Both the position numbers and the translations under genes were made by a program. Shown here one piece after another: positions 10,493 through 20,987 of a stretch of 64,000 nt of DNA (positions within the stretch are counted from its first letter, which is position 1; each line of letters opens with the position of its first letter). This DNA comes from Trichobilharzia regenti (lineage: Eukaryota; Platyhelminthes; Trematoda; Strigeidida; Schistosomatidae): positions 171,863,509 to 171,927,508 of the forward strand of contig OX235262.1 in NCBI GenBank assembly GCA_944472135.2, written 5' to 3'. The notes below the pieces were generated by a model, which searched no databases, was not told where the DNA came from, and was given only the letters and a program-made list of their open reading frames with translations.

Positions 10493-11560
10493 CAGCGAAG
10501 AGTCTCTTCTCGGCGGCGAATTCATTTTCATAGCTGTACAATCGCAAATATATATTGTTGTTTTTTATGTATGTATACATAAAATTTGTCAAACGAAAAT
10601 AAAATTAGTAAGTTCAGATGAATTTAATGTTGATATAAGAGGATAGTAACAAAAGTGATGAGTTATCATAAATGATTGTTAAATAAGAGTTACGTAACAG
10701 CGTGAATAGTTTGATGCAAGAGTTGTGCTCAGGGTGTAGATGGAAACAAAATAATATACAGAATTACACAAGGGTTTTAAGTAGAAAAATAAGCATACAA
10801 ACAAAAGTTAAGTCGAATCAACGGAGTTATTACCATGATAGTAGAAGTGGTTGAATAATTTTCTTTTGTATGCACAGTTCTGGTTCCTTTAACTGAATGA
10901 CTAGGGCTTCTGCGATGCAAAGAAGACGGAATCGTACTGTCTTTGGAAGGTTATTCTTTACTTTGTAGATTACTTTGAAGGAGGCGTTTGTTGATATGGA
11001 ATAACCAGTGTTGACGAGATGCTCGATTACTGCACTACTTATACGGCCATTACTTCCTTTCTGCAGTCACACTGGATAGTGTTCTTTGACCCTTTTTGAT
11101 AGGATGCGCGTTGAACGACCGACGTACCTGGCGCCACAGCAACAGGTAAACTGATATATACACATAGAAGTGGTCAGGTGCGGGATCTTGTCCTTTGTGC
11201 TTCTAAAGACCAGTGGGCGACTGGAGAACACTACTCTGAATTTTGCCGCAAAGAAAGTTCTTCTTAAAGAGGTGGAAATTCTCCTTCTAAAGACGTCACT
11301 GAGTAGATCTCCTTTGAAGTCGTGGTTCATATAAAGTATCTTTTTTGGCACGGATGCTGTCTCATGCTTTTGGATTTTTTTTGATGTTTTTGTCTACGAA
11401 TCTTGATGGATAACCGTTTTGTATGAAGATTTCTTTCAGGAAGTTTAGTTCTTCTTTCATGGTGTCGGAGCTGCAAATGCGTCGGACGCCATTGGCAAGA
11501 GATCTAATTAGGTTTCTTTTCCTACCGATTGGTACCTATCTGTAGAATTAAAATTGAATT
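10493..11560 (-). mobile_element. PLE group 5 copy: linker, GIY-YIG endonuclease, 3' end
   Basis: The minus frame 11067-11351 reads GDLLSDVFRRRISTSLRRTF (linker) then the endonuclease core CIYQFTCCCGARYVGRSTR and KRVKEHYPV, a good match to PLE GIY-YIG domains including both Cys and the Arg. The C-terminal block continues with breaks to about 10900 (near NTGYSISTNASFKVI). A 3' UTR leads to a hammerhead-like terminal sequence (10493-10536). No reverse transcriptase is seen. Confidence 0.75.
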
Positions 11561-11579
11561 AAAGATGAATAATAACTGA

Positions 11580-11800
11580 CATCTGTTGCGCAAGAGACGG
11601 TTCTTGTGGCCTAAGTAGTTTAATAGTCTAGTGGATAACTCTTTGGCGTTTGAAACGGCTGGTACTTAGTCCCAGCCTCAATGGGAACACCGACACACAC
11701 TGAGCATCCCAGTGGGTTCACGGCTAGTTGCTATCTCCTAAATTTATTCACAGATAGTTCAAAGGTGTATCATTGAGAGCTGTGGATGTTTGTTTGCTTT
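11580..11800 (+). repeat. S3 repeat, tRNA-like head
   Basis: 'tagtctagtggataactctttggcgtttgaaac' has a tRNA-like A-box region, followed by a degraded B-box region ('tacttagtcccagcctc'). Sister copies at 39.4 kb (minus) and 41.45 kb (plus) keep 'gggttcaag' there. Likely a tRNA-derived SINE. Confidence 0.5.
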
Positions 11801-12969
11801 TCAAATTTTTACCTACATTTTGTCCAAACCTCAGAATTTCTGAAGCTGAAGAAAATTGACTGAGTTGAATTAGAATAAAAGTAGGACGAAATGTACATCA
11901 CATCACACACAGAAGTCTAAATTCCTTCAAAAAATTTCACTTCTAAGAAGATAAAAACACGAATTCATCGCTTTTTTATTGTTGTGTTGGTATATCTTTG
12001 TCAGCTTAATATAGAACTGCTTCACTTTGCATGTTTAGCAGTCCTCAGGCATCTTTCTTTACTACTTTACGTTTAAACTGTTGGATTTATTTGAATTTCG
12101 TTTCGTCTAAAAATAGTCCATTATTTCAAAAGAAGTGGTTGAAATTAGTTTTTAACAAAGAAAAAATAACTCAAACATAATATTATATCTAAAAGAAAAT
12201 GTTGTTTTTTCTTGTTTCTGATTTGTTTGATTGATAGATGAATGTCTTACAAGACATATTTTACTGCTGTGGAGTACTTTCTGCTTACTTCCTTTCACCT
12301 ATTGTTGTGTACAGGAAGTTAAACGAGCAATACGTTCTACGTAAATTCTGAGTTTAGTCTGTGTATTGTTCAACCACTTAGTGAAAAATTCTTCTATAAT
12401 TACAGTCAACCGATAGTAACTTTTCGAAAAATGTTTAACAAATGGCTATGCTATCATTATGAATTCAGGAGAAACAAATCATGCATAGATTAAATCGAAA
12501 CACTGCGCATCATCACTAAACAGAGCTTGGAATGTGTTATGTACTGCTGATGAGTGAGTTATTAGAGTTTTCCCCGTCGCCAATTATGTTATGTACTCGT
12601 CGAGTAGTTAATAGTCCTGACGCGGAAAGAGGGAAATCAGAAGACCACCAGGTTTACGATGATACTTGTATTTTCCAGACAGGGAAAATAAATGTCACAC
12701 TAGTGTGTGAGTGAAATGGTACGTAATGTACGAAACATGGGAACAAGTGTACAGTACAAAAGTATATATGGAAATGACTAATACACATGAACCAATAGAC
12801 AGTCATCTTACCATGATTGTTTGTAATGTTATGTGATAACAAGGTCATACATGTTTATTTAGTTAGTGGACAGACAAATGCATATTGTCAGTTATAATGA
12901 AATATCGAGCCATATACACATAGCAAAATATAATAGACTGTCAAAAACAAAACACACATCATGTGGCTA
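11801..12969. other. Unassigned AT-rich stretch
   Basis: No domain, repeat or RNA signal recognised. Frames up to 64 residues (12532-12714 plus, 12654-12848 minus) overlap on opposite strands and show no family features. Confidence 0.5.
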
Positions 12970-14205
12970 CATATCAGAATGGCAGTCAGCTCTCTCTATA
13001 CCTTACTCAACTTCATCGACTTTGAAAAGGCTTGCAGGAGACAGCGTCGATCGGGAGGTGATTTGGAAACTACTTCGCTACTAACAAGGGGTGCCGCCAA
13101 CAATTATACACCTCATCCAACAGTCGTATGACAGTGCTGCATGCCAAGTAATCCACAATGGGAAACTCACAGAATCCTTCGAAGTGAAGACGGGAGTACA
13201 ATAAGGCTGGTTGGCTGTCTACTATCTCCAATGAATTTCTTGATTTCGGTAGACTGGGTAATGCGACAGATAGTATGCGACGAAGAAACAGGCATAAAGT
13301 GGAACTACACAAAATACTTGGAGGATATGGACTTCTCTGATGATATTTATATCTGTTTTCCCAAAAACTAGAAGATATGCAAGTGAAAAGTAACAATTTG
13401 GCAGAAGAAGCATCCAGTGAAGATAGGAATTTCTTCAGGTGAACATAGAGAAAACAGAGGTGATGACGATTCTTGACCAAAAGCAACAACAACAGATAAC
13501 AGTCAGCCAGCATAAATGGAAGAAATCTGAAAGAATCAACAACCTTTACCTACCCACCTACCTAGGAAGCATCGTTTCAACTACGGGAGGAACCGATAAG
13601 GATATCGAAGCGAGTATCATCGGGGAAACGAGGCAAGCTTTCATTAATCTCAAGTCTGTGTGGAGATCAACAACAATCAGCATGAAAAATTAGATCCGGA
13701 TTTTCAACTCTAATGTGAAGTTGGTCAGTGCTACTATACGGATCAGAGACTTGGCGCCGCGCCGCGTCACGAAGGGCACTTTGAACAAACTACAGACTTT
13801 CATCAATAGCTGTCTTCACTCAATACTCAAGATCAGATGGCAAGAAAAGATCAGCAATAGAAAGGGATCTCTAGGAACGAACCAACCCAGCAGGGACCGA
13901 TTGTGAAGTATGCAATATGCAGGAAGAAATGGAGGTGGATTAGCCATGTTCTGAGAAAACAAACCATGAAGTGAGTGATATCACACGCCAGGCCATCGCT
14001 CGAGTGGAATCTGAATGGGAACCCGCGAGCTGATCGTCAGTGCAAGGGTATGGTGACACGGAGGAGGTGATGAGAAGACGAGATGAAAGCATGTGGGCAG
14101 ACTTGGAGCCAGGCGAAAACTCTAGTAGAGAACCGAATGCAATGGAGACGCGCGGCTAAGCCCTATGTTCCTCTAGGAATTAAAGGAAACAATAATAATA
14201 ATGAT
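12970..14205 (+). mobile_element. RTE-clade LINE (SR2-like), 5'-truncated, broken reading frame
   Basis: It begins within the reverse transcriptase at the block FIDFEKA (about 13008), and frames then continue in pieces. 13141-13371 covers the strand around FLISVDWVMRQ and a damaged FADD (FSDD). 13439-13693 holds LGSIVSTTGGTDKD, and 13715-13906 the C-terminal part. The 3' end has 'gccctatgttcctctaggaa' and an (AAT)n tail at 14190-14205. Many stops and shifts show a dead copy. Confidence 0.85.
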
Positions 14206-14639
14206 ATTACATATATTAATGGTTGCCAAATTTTCAGAACAATACATTTATACGAACAATATTGTCTTCAGTTAGATCTCATCAGGCTTAACTCTAATAT
14301 ACATAACTACGAATAAGTATTAAAATACAAAGCAATCATGGTGTTTTGTCCATAGGATAGTAAGACTGTTAATATAAATTGTGCAATTAATCATAATAAT
14401 AATGATTCCATCAATGTCAAAATGGAGAGATTTGTGGTGACAAGAATAACGAAAAACAGCCTGATTAAATATATAAATTTTCAGGTAGACACGGTGGTCA
14501 ATAAAGGCTAAGAAAAACAAATGAATTGATTGGGTAATGCTAGATTGTAAGGGAAGTAAATGAAACACGTTTTTAATGAAGATGTGATAAGACTAAGGGA
14601 CGATAAGAGAAGGGATTGAAGATACGAGTAAGGGATGGT

Positions 14640-15950
14640 GGAGACGTCATCAGTCGGTTGGGTCTTAATAGATCAAGGGAAGAACAATGGTTGTGCAGTA
14701 GACGAACATAAAGTCTACTGGAAAGATCCAGTGGGATGCGATGAATTACCTTGAATGCTTTCGTTCTCCCACTACATGACTAGTATCAACTGGATGTCAC
14801 AAAATAGAGCTACGAACTGTTTTTATTTGTCCTTTGGCAAACCACGATGGCAGATGTTCAGTAGTGATACGGTGACTAAGCTGCCTACTAGTACGCCCAA
14901 CATAACTATCACCACAGGTGCAGTTGAATTGATACATACACATGGATGTGACAAAACTATTTAGCTTATCTTTTGTTTGTGTGCCAATCACTCGTCGGCT
15001 AGACAATAACAAACATAGGGTTGCTGCGTGAAAAGTTCTTCATATACTCCTGGAAAGTCTCTGGAATAAAATTTCACTTGACAAGTTACCATTAAATTGT
15101 AAATAAATAAATAGATATTTTACCCGCGATTATGGCCTCAGGTTTTCTCTTTGGTTCTTTATGAAACTAATCGGATAGCCCACCTCCGTCAGTGAATCAG
15201 GAATATATTCCGATTTCTTTTGCTAGTGGTCATCCGTACATATCTTTCTTGCTCTGCTTGTAAGACAATAATTCTTTCATATTTAATGGGCACGTATTTA
15301 TGAAAGTGTATGTATTGTCCTGTGAATGCGCTTTTTCTATATACGCTTCTCTCAAGTGACTCACCTTCTCACTAACTTGCAAGACGTCCAAAATTGCAGC
15401 TTAATTGTCCTGCTCCTCTTCACAAGTTAAAGTAAGCAAAGGATTAGTGTTTTTTGAGTATCATCAGCAATTCTTCTATATTTTACATTATCATCACCTA
15501 AGATAAATGTATCATTAATATATAACGGTACTATATATCCAGCTCCTTCATGATGTCTTTCAATCTCCTATTTTTAAGTTTTGCAAGGAAGAAGTCAGCT
15601 AAGATAGCGCCTAATAGTAGCTATTCCATCTACTTGTCGGTAATATGAAAATACACATTAATTTTACGTTTAAGCAGTAGTTATTTGAAGCTATGTAAAG
15701 GAGTTCCTAAGTCAATTCACCTTTCGGTCATTTTTCGGCATATGTAATCCACCGTTTCGACAGCAAATATATGTGTGAATATCGATGACATATTCATGGA
15801 TAACATACGTTTATCACTAATTTTAGCTGAAGGCACCACTAATTCTGTATCGTACAATTTCTTTGTGCAAATCTCCCGGAATCTTCACTGATGACTTCTC
15901 TGTTGCGTGAAATGGCGAGTTATACATATCTGAAACTGAGCGAAATGACG
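14640..15950 (-). mobile_element. PLE copy with endonuclease and damaged reverse transcriptase
   Basis: The minus frame 14797-15012 reads CMYQFNCTCGDSYVGRTSRQ, a complete-looking GIY-YIG core, followed by TEHLPSWFAKGQ. Upstream, minus-strand pieces between 15450 and 15680 read QVDGIAT, then ILADFF and YINDTFILGDDN, i.e. the PLE block GVAMGSPLxPxxADIF and a YxDD-like box degraded to INDT. One of the few copies here keeping both domains, though stops separate them. Confidence 0.65.
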
Positions 15951-15954
15951 ATTT

Positions 15955-16560
15955 ATGTCTCAAGCTCAGAAAATCGAGATAAAGAAGCCAGAACTAACAA
16001 GTCGACTGTATTTTACACTACATCGTCATATGACATGTTACATATTACATCACCATAGCTGTATTCATTGTCATCTTGTGAATACAGGACACAAGACTGA
16101 TGTTAACAAGGAGGCTTTTAAACTCATCTACCACATACCAACCAAGTAATCTAAACTTCGCCTTAACAGTTCGTCTACTACATATAACTGAGGCTGGCTG
16201 TTGGGATCCATACTAAGAAACCGAACTCATGTATCCAAAAGAAGTTGGTTCAGACATTGTCCTCACCTTGGTCATCAAGGTGTTAATGATCCTCATTTTG
16301 TTGTGGAAATTTCTTAATTTTATTTGATTTTCTATTTACTAATACATTTAATTCTTATTATAATTTATGCATCTTTAATGAACTGTAATTTCATTGATTT
16401 TACTTAACAAATCGATAATATTTAAAAAGCCCACCAATACTGTTAATGACGATTATTTTAGAATATTCTATGCACATAAGCATATGTATATATGATTGTA
16501 GAGCCAAAAGAGGCATTGATCGAAAAGGATATTCTTTTTTGAAAATGTTTGAAAGAGTAT
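15955..16560 (+). mobile_element. PLE group 3, C-terminal endonuclease end and 3' UTR
   Basis: The frame 15955-16149 ends HLVNTGHKTDVNKEAF and KLIYHIPTK, the usual block after a PLE GIY-YIG domain. The following 400 bp match, in the opposite sense, 25.78-26.1 kb and, in the same sense, 45.82-46.15 kb. It ends near a hammerhead-like 'gattgatcgaaaaggatattc'. Confidence 0.65.
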
Positions 16561-16809
16561 TTTCGCTATATTAAAATATACGTTTAAAAGTATGTGCCTA
16601 AACTAATAACGGAAATAATTAAATAAATTTTTTAGGAGAGTGAGGTCAGATTACTGCAAAGCAGGTTTATCATTACCTATCCTTTTATTACTAATTGAAA
16701 AAGTAGAATATTAAAAAAAAACACAGTTACAAGCAGTTCAAGTTTTTAATTATGTATTCAACCGCTGAAATAAAAGTATCACTTATAATAGGTCATGCCA
16801 GTTTTGAAA

Positions 16810-16855
16810 ATCTTATTTCTTTCCGATAAATTTATCATCAAGTTCTACAGTTATG
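16810..16855 (-). repeat. PLE terminal fragment with hammerhead-like sequence
   Basis: 'gataaatttatcatcaagtt' followed by 'ctaca' matches the PLE ends at 8.80 and 45.74 kb. It directly precedes a SINE-A copy. Confidence 0.4.
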
Positions 16856-17090
16856 TGCGTCAGTAGCACAGCGGTAGAATGCTCGCCAACCACGTTTCAT
16901 GTGGTCCTGGGTTCGGTCCCCTGCTGACACATTCCTTTACCTCGTTAAGCCAGTAATAAAACTGGTAAAGATGGAAGGTTAGTCATGAGGCTAGCAAAAC
17001 AATCCCATTAAAATAAATATAACTGCTGCCGAAACTTCAAAGCTGTAGCTTGAAACCCTGTGTTTCACTGGGAACGTAAAGGAATTTCAA
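16856..17090 (+). mobile_element. SINE-A, tRNA-Gly-like head and RTE-type tail
   Basis: The head 16856-16931 resembles eukaryotic tRNA-Gly (A box TAGCACAGCGG, B box GGTTCGGTCCC, 'agaatgctcgcc'). The acceptor and anticodon stems are degraded, so it is not a working tRNA gene. The body has 'cctttacctcgttaagcc' and the end 'gaaaccctgtgtttcactgg', which is the tail of the RTE-clade LINE (for example 14168-14190). Confidence 0.8.
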
Positions 17091-17214
17091 GAAAATTATT
17101 TAAAAAATGTTAATAATAACGGTAATTTAAAGGATCACGATCCATGGGGTACGAAAGTACGAGTGAACTTCAGTCGACCAATCATATAAACAAGTGATTT
17201 CTACACAAAAATAA

Positions 17215-18735
17215 CATTAATTGACAAGAAAATGCAAGAAAACACATTAAACAGAACAATTTTCCGCGAAATGAATTCTACATATGTCCCAGTTATAATG
17301 ATGAATGTCAGTTTTCAAGTTGAACCAATTTCTATACGTATATTCATCAAAATGACTGAAAATAATTTAAATTCCATGGGAAAATATACAAACAAACTAA
17401 GGGAGTTGCCATTGGATCACCAATATTCCCGGTTGTAGCAGATATATTCATGGATAGGTGGGAAAAGATAGAGATTGAAACGTTCATCCCCACTCCAAAG
17501 TATGGTGGAAGTATGTAGATGACACATTTACTGTACTTAGAACACAAGATATAGATAGATTTTTCGAACACATCAACTCGAAGGTAGAGGCAATTCAATT
17601 CACTTATGAATTGGAAAGTCAGGAAGGGGAACTTCCGATGTTAGATTGCAACGTAAAAAGGAAAGAAGATGGGAAGTTAAACATTAGTGTTTACAGGAAA
17701 CCCACACATTCAAACAGATATTTGAACTTCCGATCATCCCATCCTATGTCAGTGAGAATAGATTGGTGAAATGTTTAAGTAATAGAGCACAAAACTAAGC
17801 AGTATCAAGGAAAATCTAAGACAGGAAGTGAGACATATAAGAGAAGCTTTGAAACTTAATAATTATCCGGATAAATTAGTCAGGAAATATGTAGGGAAAT
17901 GTAAAAATAAAAATAAATAAAGAATGATAGTAGCGATAGTGATAATAATAATAATGATATTGATGATAATAATAATAATAGTGATAATAATAACAATGAC
18001 GACATCAGCAATAATGAATCTAAATCATCAGTAGTAATTCCATACAAGGAAGAAATCTTTGAAACTACCTTACGCCGAATTCTTAACAAGGCCGGAATGA
18101 AAGTGGCTGGTATTCAAATCAACCACAAACACAATTAGAAACAAGCTTTATCGGTTAAAGGATCCTGTGGATCCAATAAAATAAAACAAATTAGTTTATC
18201 TAATACCCTGCTGCAATGATTTTTGGGTCAAATGAATAGGTCAAACTAGTAGTTCAGGGGCAGTCAGTCTGACTAACTGAACATAAACACCTAGGAAAAT
18301 CTAGGTTGGTCGACCCAAATAAGGTAAGAAATCTGGAGAATACTTCAGCTATAGCCACTAGATTGAAGCCCTATGTTCCACTGTGGAACGTGAAGGAAAG
18401 AAAAAAAGAACTACATGCAGTGACACATAACCATAAAATAGGATGGGATAGATGACAGTTTTAAAATCTAATGTCAGATGGTGGAGGGAGAGATTGATAA
18501 CTGACTGAGGCTTTGTTTATCGAATTAACTGTAAATACGTGTAATAGGAATGATTCAACACCTGTCCAGTCGGATATCTGGAAAATTCTGCTACCCCAAC
18601 AACGACAAATAGAAGACAAAGAAAACTATAAAACTCGAGTTTCGAAGTCGTGTGATTATAACTGATGAATTGATTATGAAGAATAAATTTTGTTCGAAAC
18701 GTCATTCAACAAGTAACACTGTTTCATCTAATAAA
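17215..18735 (+). mobile_element. PLE group 2, longest copy: reverse transcriptase C-terminal half, linker, endonuclease, tail
   Basis: From 17400 the plus strand reads KGVAIGSPIFPVVADIFMDR, then a break, WWKYVDDTFTVL (YVDD catalytic box intact), then SQEGELPMLDCNVKR and SVYRKPTHSNRYLNF, the classical order for Penelope-like RT. A D/N-rich microsatellite linker (17.92-18.03 kb) and a RILNKAG linker follow. The endonuclease is frameshifted, and the tail ends in the hairpin plus GAAACG near 18680-18702. A 50-bp RTE/SINE-A tail interrupts it at 18362. The N-terminal RT part is missing. Confidence 0.8.
18362..18411 (+). mobile_element. Short RTE or SINE-A 3' tail inserted in a PLE
   Basis: 'gaagccctatgttccactgt' and 'gaacgtgaaggaaag' with an A-rich end are absent from the aligned copy at 9.60 kb. 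It is an extreme 5' truncation, about 50 bp. The flanking PLE sequence resumes on both sides. Confidence 0.6.
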
Positions 18736-19666
18736 AAACTAATATGGGATTACTTACTACCACAGAGCCCAAGTTTTACATAAAAATTAAAATAATTTCG
18801 TTTTTTTAGATGTTTATTGCTTTTATTGTTTTTCAACGTACTTCAGAAGTCGTCGACTGAATTGGTATGAGTGCCACCTACAGAGTGGATGAAGTTATCA
18901 GAAGGGTTAACTCGATGATGAATATATCTCAGAATCTGGCGAGTGGTCGTAACCTGCCCATTCGGCAGTGTGGATAGTAGTAGTGACTAACATTTTTAAT
19001 AATGGATAAAATAGTGTCGGTACTACGATCCGTTCAGTGTCATAAATATGCTATACACAAACGTTGTCATCTCTAAGGTGACGGGGGTTGTATTTCTCCT
19101 TTGTGAGAAATGCTTCGTCGATATGAACAGTCCTAACAACTCTTCCTACCAGTTGTGTAACAGTGTTCACCTCCCACGATTCTATATTTCTGCGATGCTA
19201 GGACCATTGCACCGTAGAAACCAGGGTACTTTCTGTCTCCAAAGCCGTTGAACTCATTCCAGACTTTAATATCCAGTAATGCCACATAAAAGGTATATTC
19301 ATCAAAGAAAGTTTCGATTTAGCAAAGAAAGTTCCTAGAAAACAGTGAACTGAGTGTTTAACTCACCAGGACGAACACTCATTCGTTTCCTACATTGTCT
19401 GGACCTAAATATATGTGCATCATCAGCTTCTGAACACCACTACAGGTACATAGAAGCATCATAAGAAAATTGGAGGCTACTTGTTATCATTATATTGTCC
19501 AAATAGCAATTAAAAACATCATTTGAGTGAAATTCACCCCTTAGTTGGTAAATAGCATTCACCACTCATCGGTAAAATAATGACAAATCCCGTTATCCAA
19601 CGACTAGCATACGTTCAAGGCTATCGAAGCGTTCACGCTCCTCGGCTTTGGTACTTTAACTTGACC
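18736..19666. other. Unassigned stretch
   Basis: No recognised gene or element. Higher complexity than its surroundings and not matched elsewhere in the window. It hosts the solo LTR. Confidence 0.45.
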
Positions 19667-19961
19667 TGTGGTGAGAGCAGCCTGCTAGCCAATTGGTTGA
19701 CAATGTCTAGGTCACTAATATGGGCCGTGAGAAAATATGAACAAGGCTGTTTCAACAACCAATCACAGCGAACTTAAACGTGGGCAAATATGATTCGCAG
19801 ATAGATGGCTTCACTTTCCGAGAAACTCGAAAACAACCACTCAGAAGACTGCGTTTGTCTACTTGACTAGGCTATAATAATGAATGTGAAATTTATATAA
19901 GTACGTGTTGATTTTCGTAATAAAATGATCTGTTGCCTGACCCTTGTCTTCTGTTGTTACA
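19667..19961 (+). repeat. Solo LTR of the Ty3/Gypsy family, 295 bp
   Basis: It begins TGTGGTGAGAGCAG and ends GTTGTTACA, matching the inverted orientation of the LTRs at 26456 and 30650. Flanked on both sides by the 4-bp duplication GACC (19663-19666, 19962-19965), so a genuine insertion followed by LTR-LTR recombination. A TATA-like 'tttatataag' and AATAAA near the 3' end are kept. It is 57 bp shorter than the full LTRs because it lacks one copy of an internal direct repeat. Confidence 0.9.
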
Positions 19962-20039
19962 GACCGAATACGTTTCAGTATCGTATTCACATCGTTCAAG
20001 ATGGATTTTCCAAACAATTATTTTTTTTTCTATTGTTGT

Positions 20040-20292
20040 TTTGTAAGGATTAAATTTGTTTTGACAAGTTGATCATGGATTGATGACGATGGTTGGTGCC
20101 AGTCGCGCTAAATCACGAAGTGATGGAAGTTAGAATTCAGGGGCTGGCCATTGAATCGAGTCCCAGTGACTGAATGCTATACGAGCCAGCTTGCCTTGTA
20201 ACCGAAATGTCCTGGGTTCGAACCCCTGTTGTAGGTACGCACTGCCAATGACTCCCAAACTAGGCTAACGAAACAGCTGTTCATTACTCCCT
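20040..20292 (+). repeat. S1 repeat, 5' part, interrupted by an RTE LINE
   Basis: Leader, tRNA-like head (GGGTTCGAACCCC) and hammerhead-like block with GCACTG, core CCAATGA, GAAAC and CATTAC. The repeat resumes at 23546 after the LINE. Confidence 0.75.
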
Positions 20293-20329
20293 ATTATTAT
20301 TATTATTATTGCTCCCTTGGGTTCCTAGT

Positions 20330-20987
20330 GGAACATAGGGCTTCAACTCCACGTATCCACTTACTTCTGTCTTCTGCTATACTTTTCACCTGCATCCATG
20401 TTAATCCATATTCTTTCAACTCCTCTTCACACGATCCCCTCCATGTCACCCTTGGACATCCCACACGCTGCCTCCCTTTCGGGTTCCACTCGAGGGCTTG
20501 GCGCGCGATGTCACCCAGCGGTCTCCTCAGCGAGTGTCCGATCCATCTCCACTTTCTCCTGCATATTTGTTGGGCGATTGGTTCTTGCTTTGTTTGTTCC
20601 CATAATTCCTTGTTGGTGATTCTTTCCTGCCATCTGATCTTCAGTATTGAGCGAAGACAGTTGTTAATAAAGGTCTGCAGCCTCTTGTAAATATTCTTTG
20701 TGGCCCGCCAAGCTTCTCATCCGTATAGAAGAACTGACTTTACGTTTGTATTGAAAATCCGAATTTTGTTGGTGATGCTGAGTGACGAAGATTTCCAGAT
20801 TGATTTCAGGCTGATGAATGTGTTTCTCGCCTTTCCGATTCTCTCTCGATTTGACATCCTCGTCCGTTCCTCCTGTAGTTGAGACAATGCTCCCTAGATA
20901 AGTGAATGAAGTAACCTCTTTCAAATCCCTCCCGTTGATGGTGATTGACGTTGGATGTTGTTGCTGTTGTTGGTTGGTTATTTTCAT
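20330..20987 (-). pseudogene. Frameshifted C-terminal third of the RTE polyprotein
   Basis: Minus-strand pieces carry TSFTYLGSIVSTTGG and, in a third frame, the RT-distal blocks that precede the 3' tail in all copies (a Trp-rich segment near ICRRKWRWIGH). At least two frameshifts (near 21015 and 20848) separate this from the upstream frame. Confidence 0.7.

Noticed and set aside
16856..16931. Possible tRNA-Gly gene
   Set aside because: A and B boxes are good, but the anticodon and acceptor stems do not pair well and a SINE body with LINE tail follows.
19048..19777. Two plus-strand frames of 65-67 residues as an exon pair
   Set aside because: The second runs into the solo LTR and neither shows conserved features.
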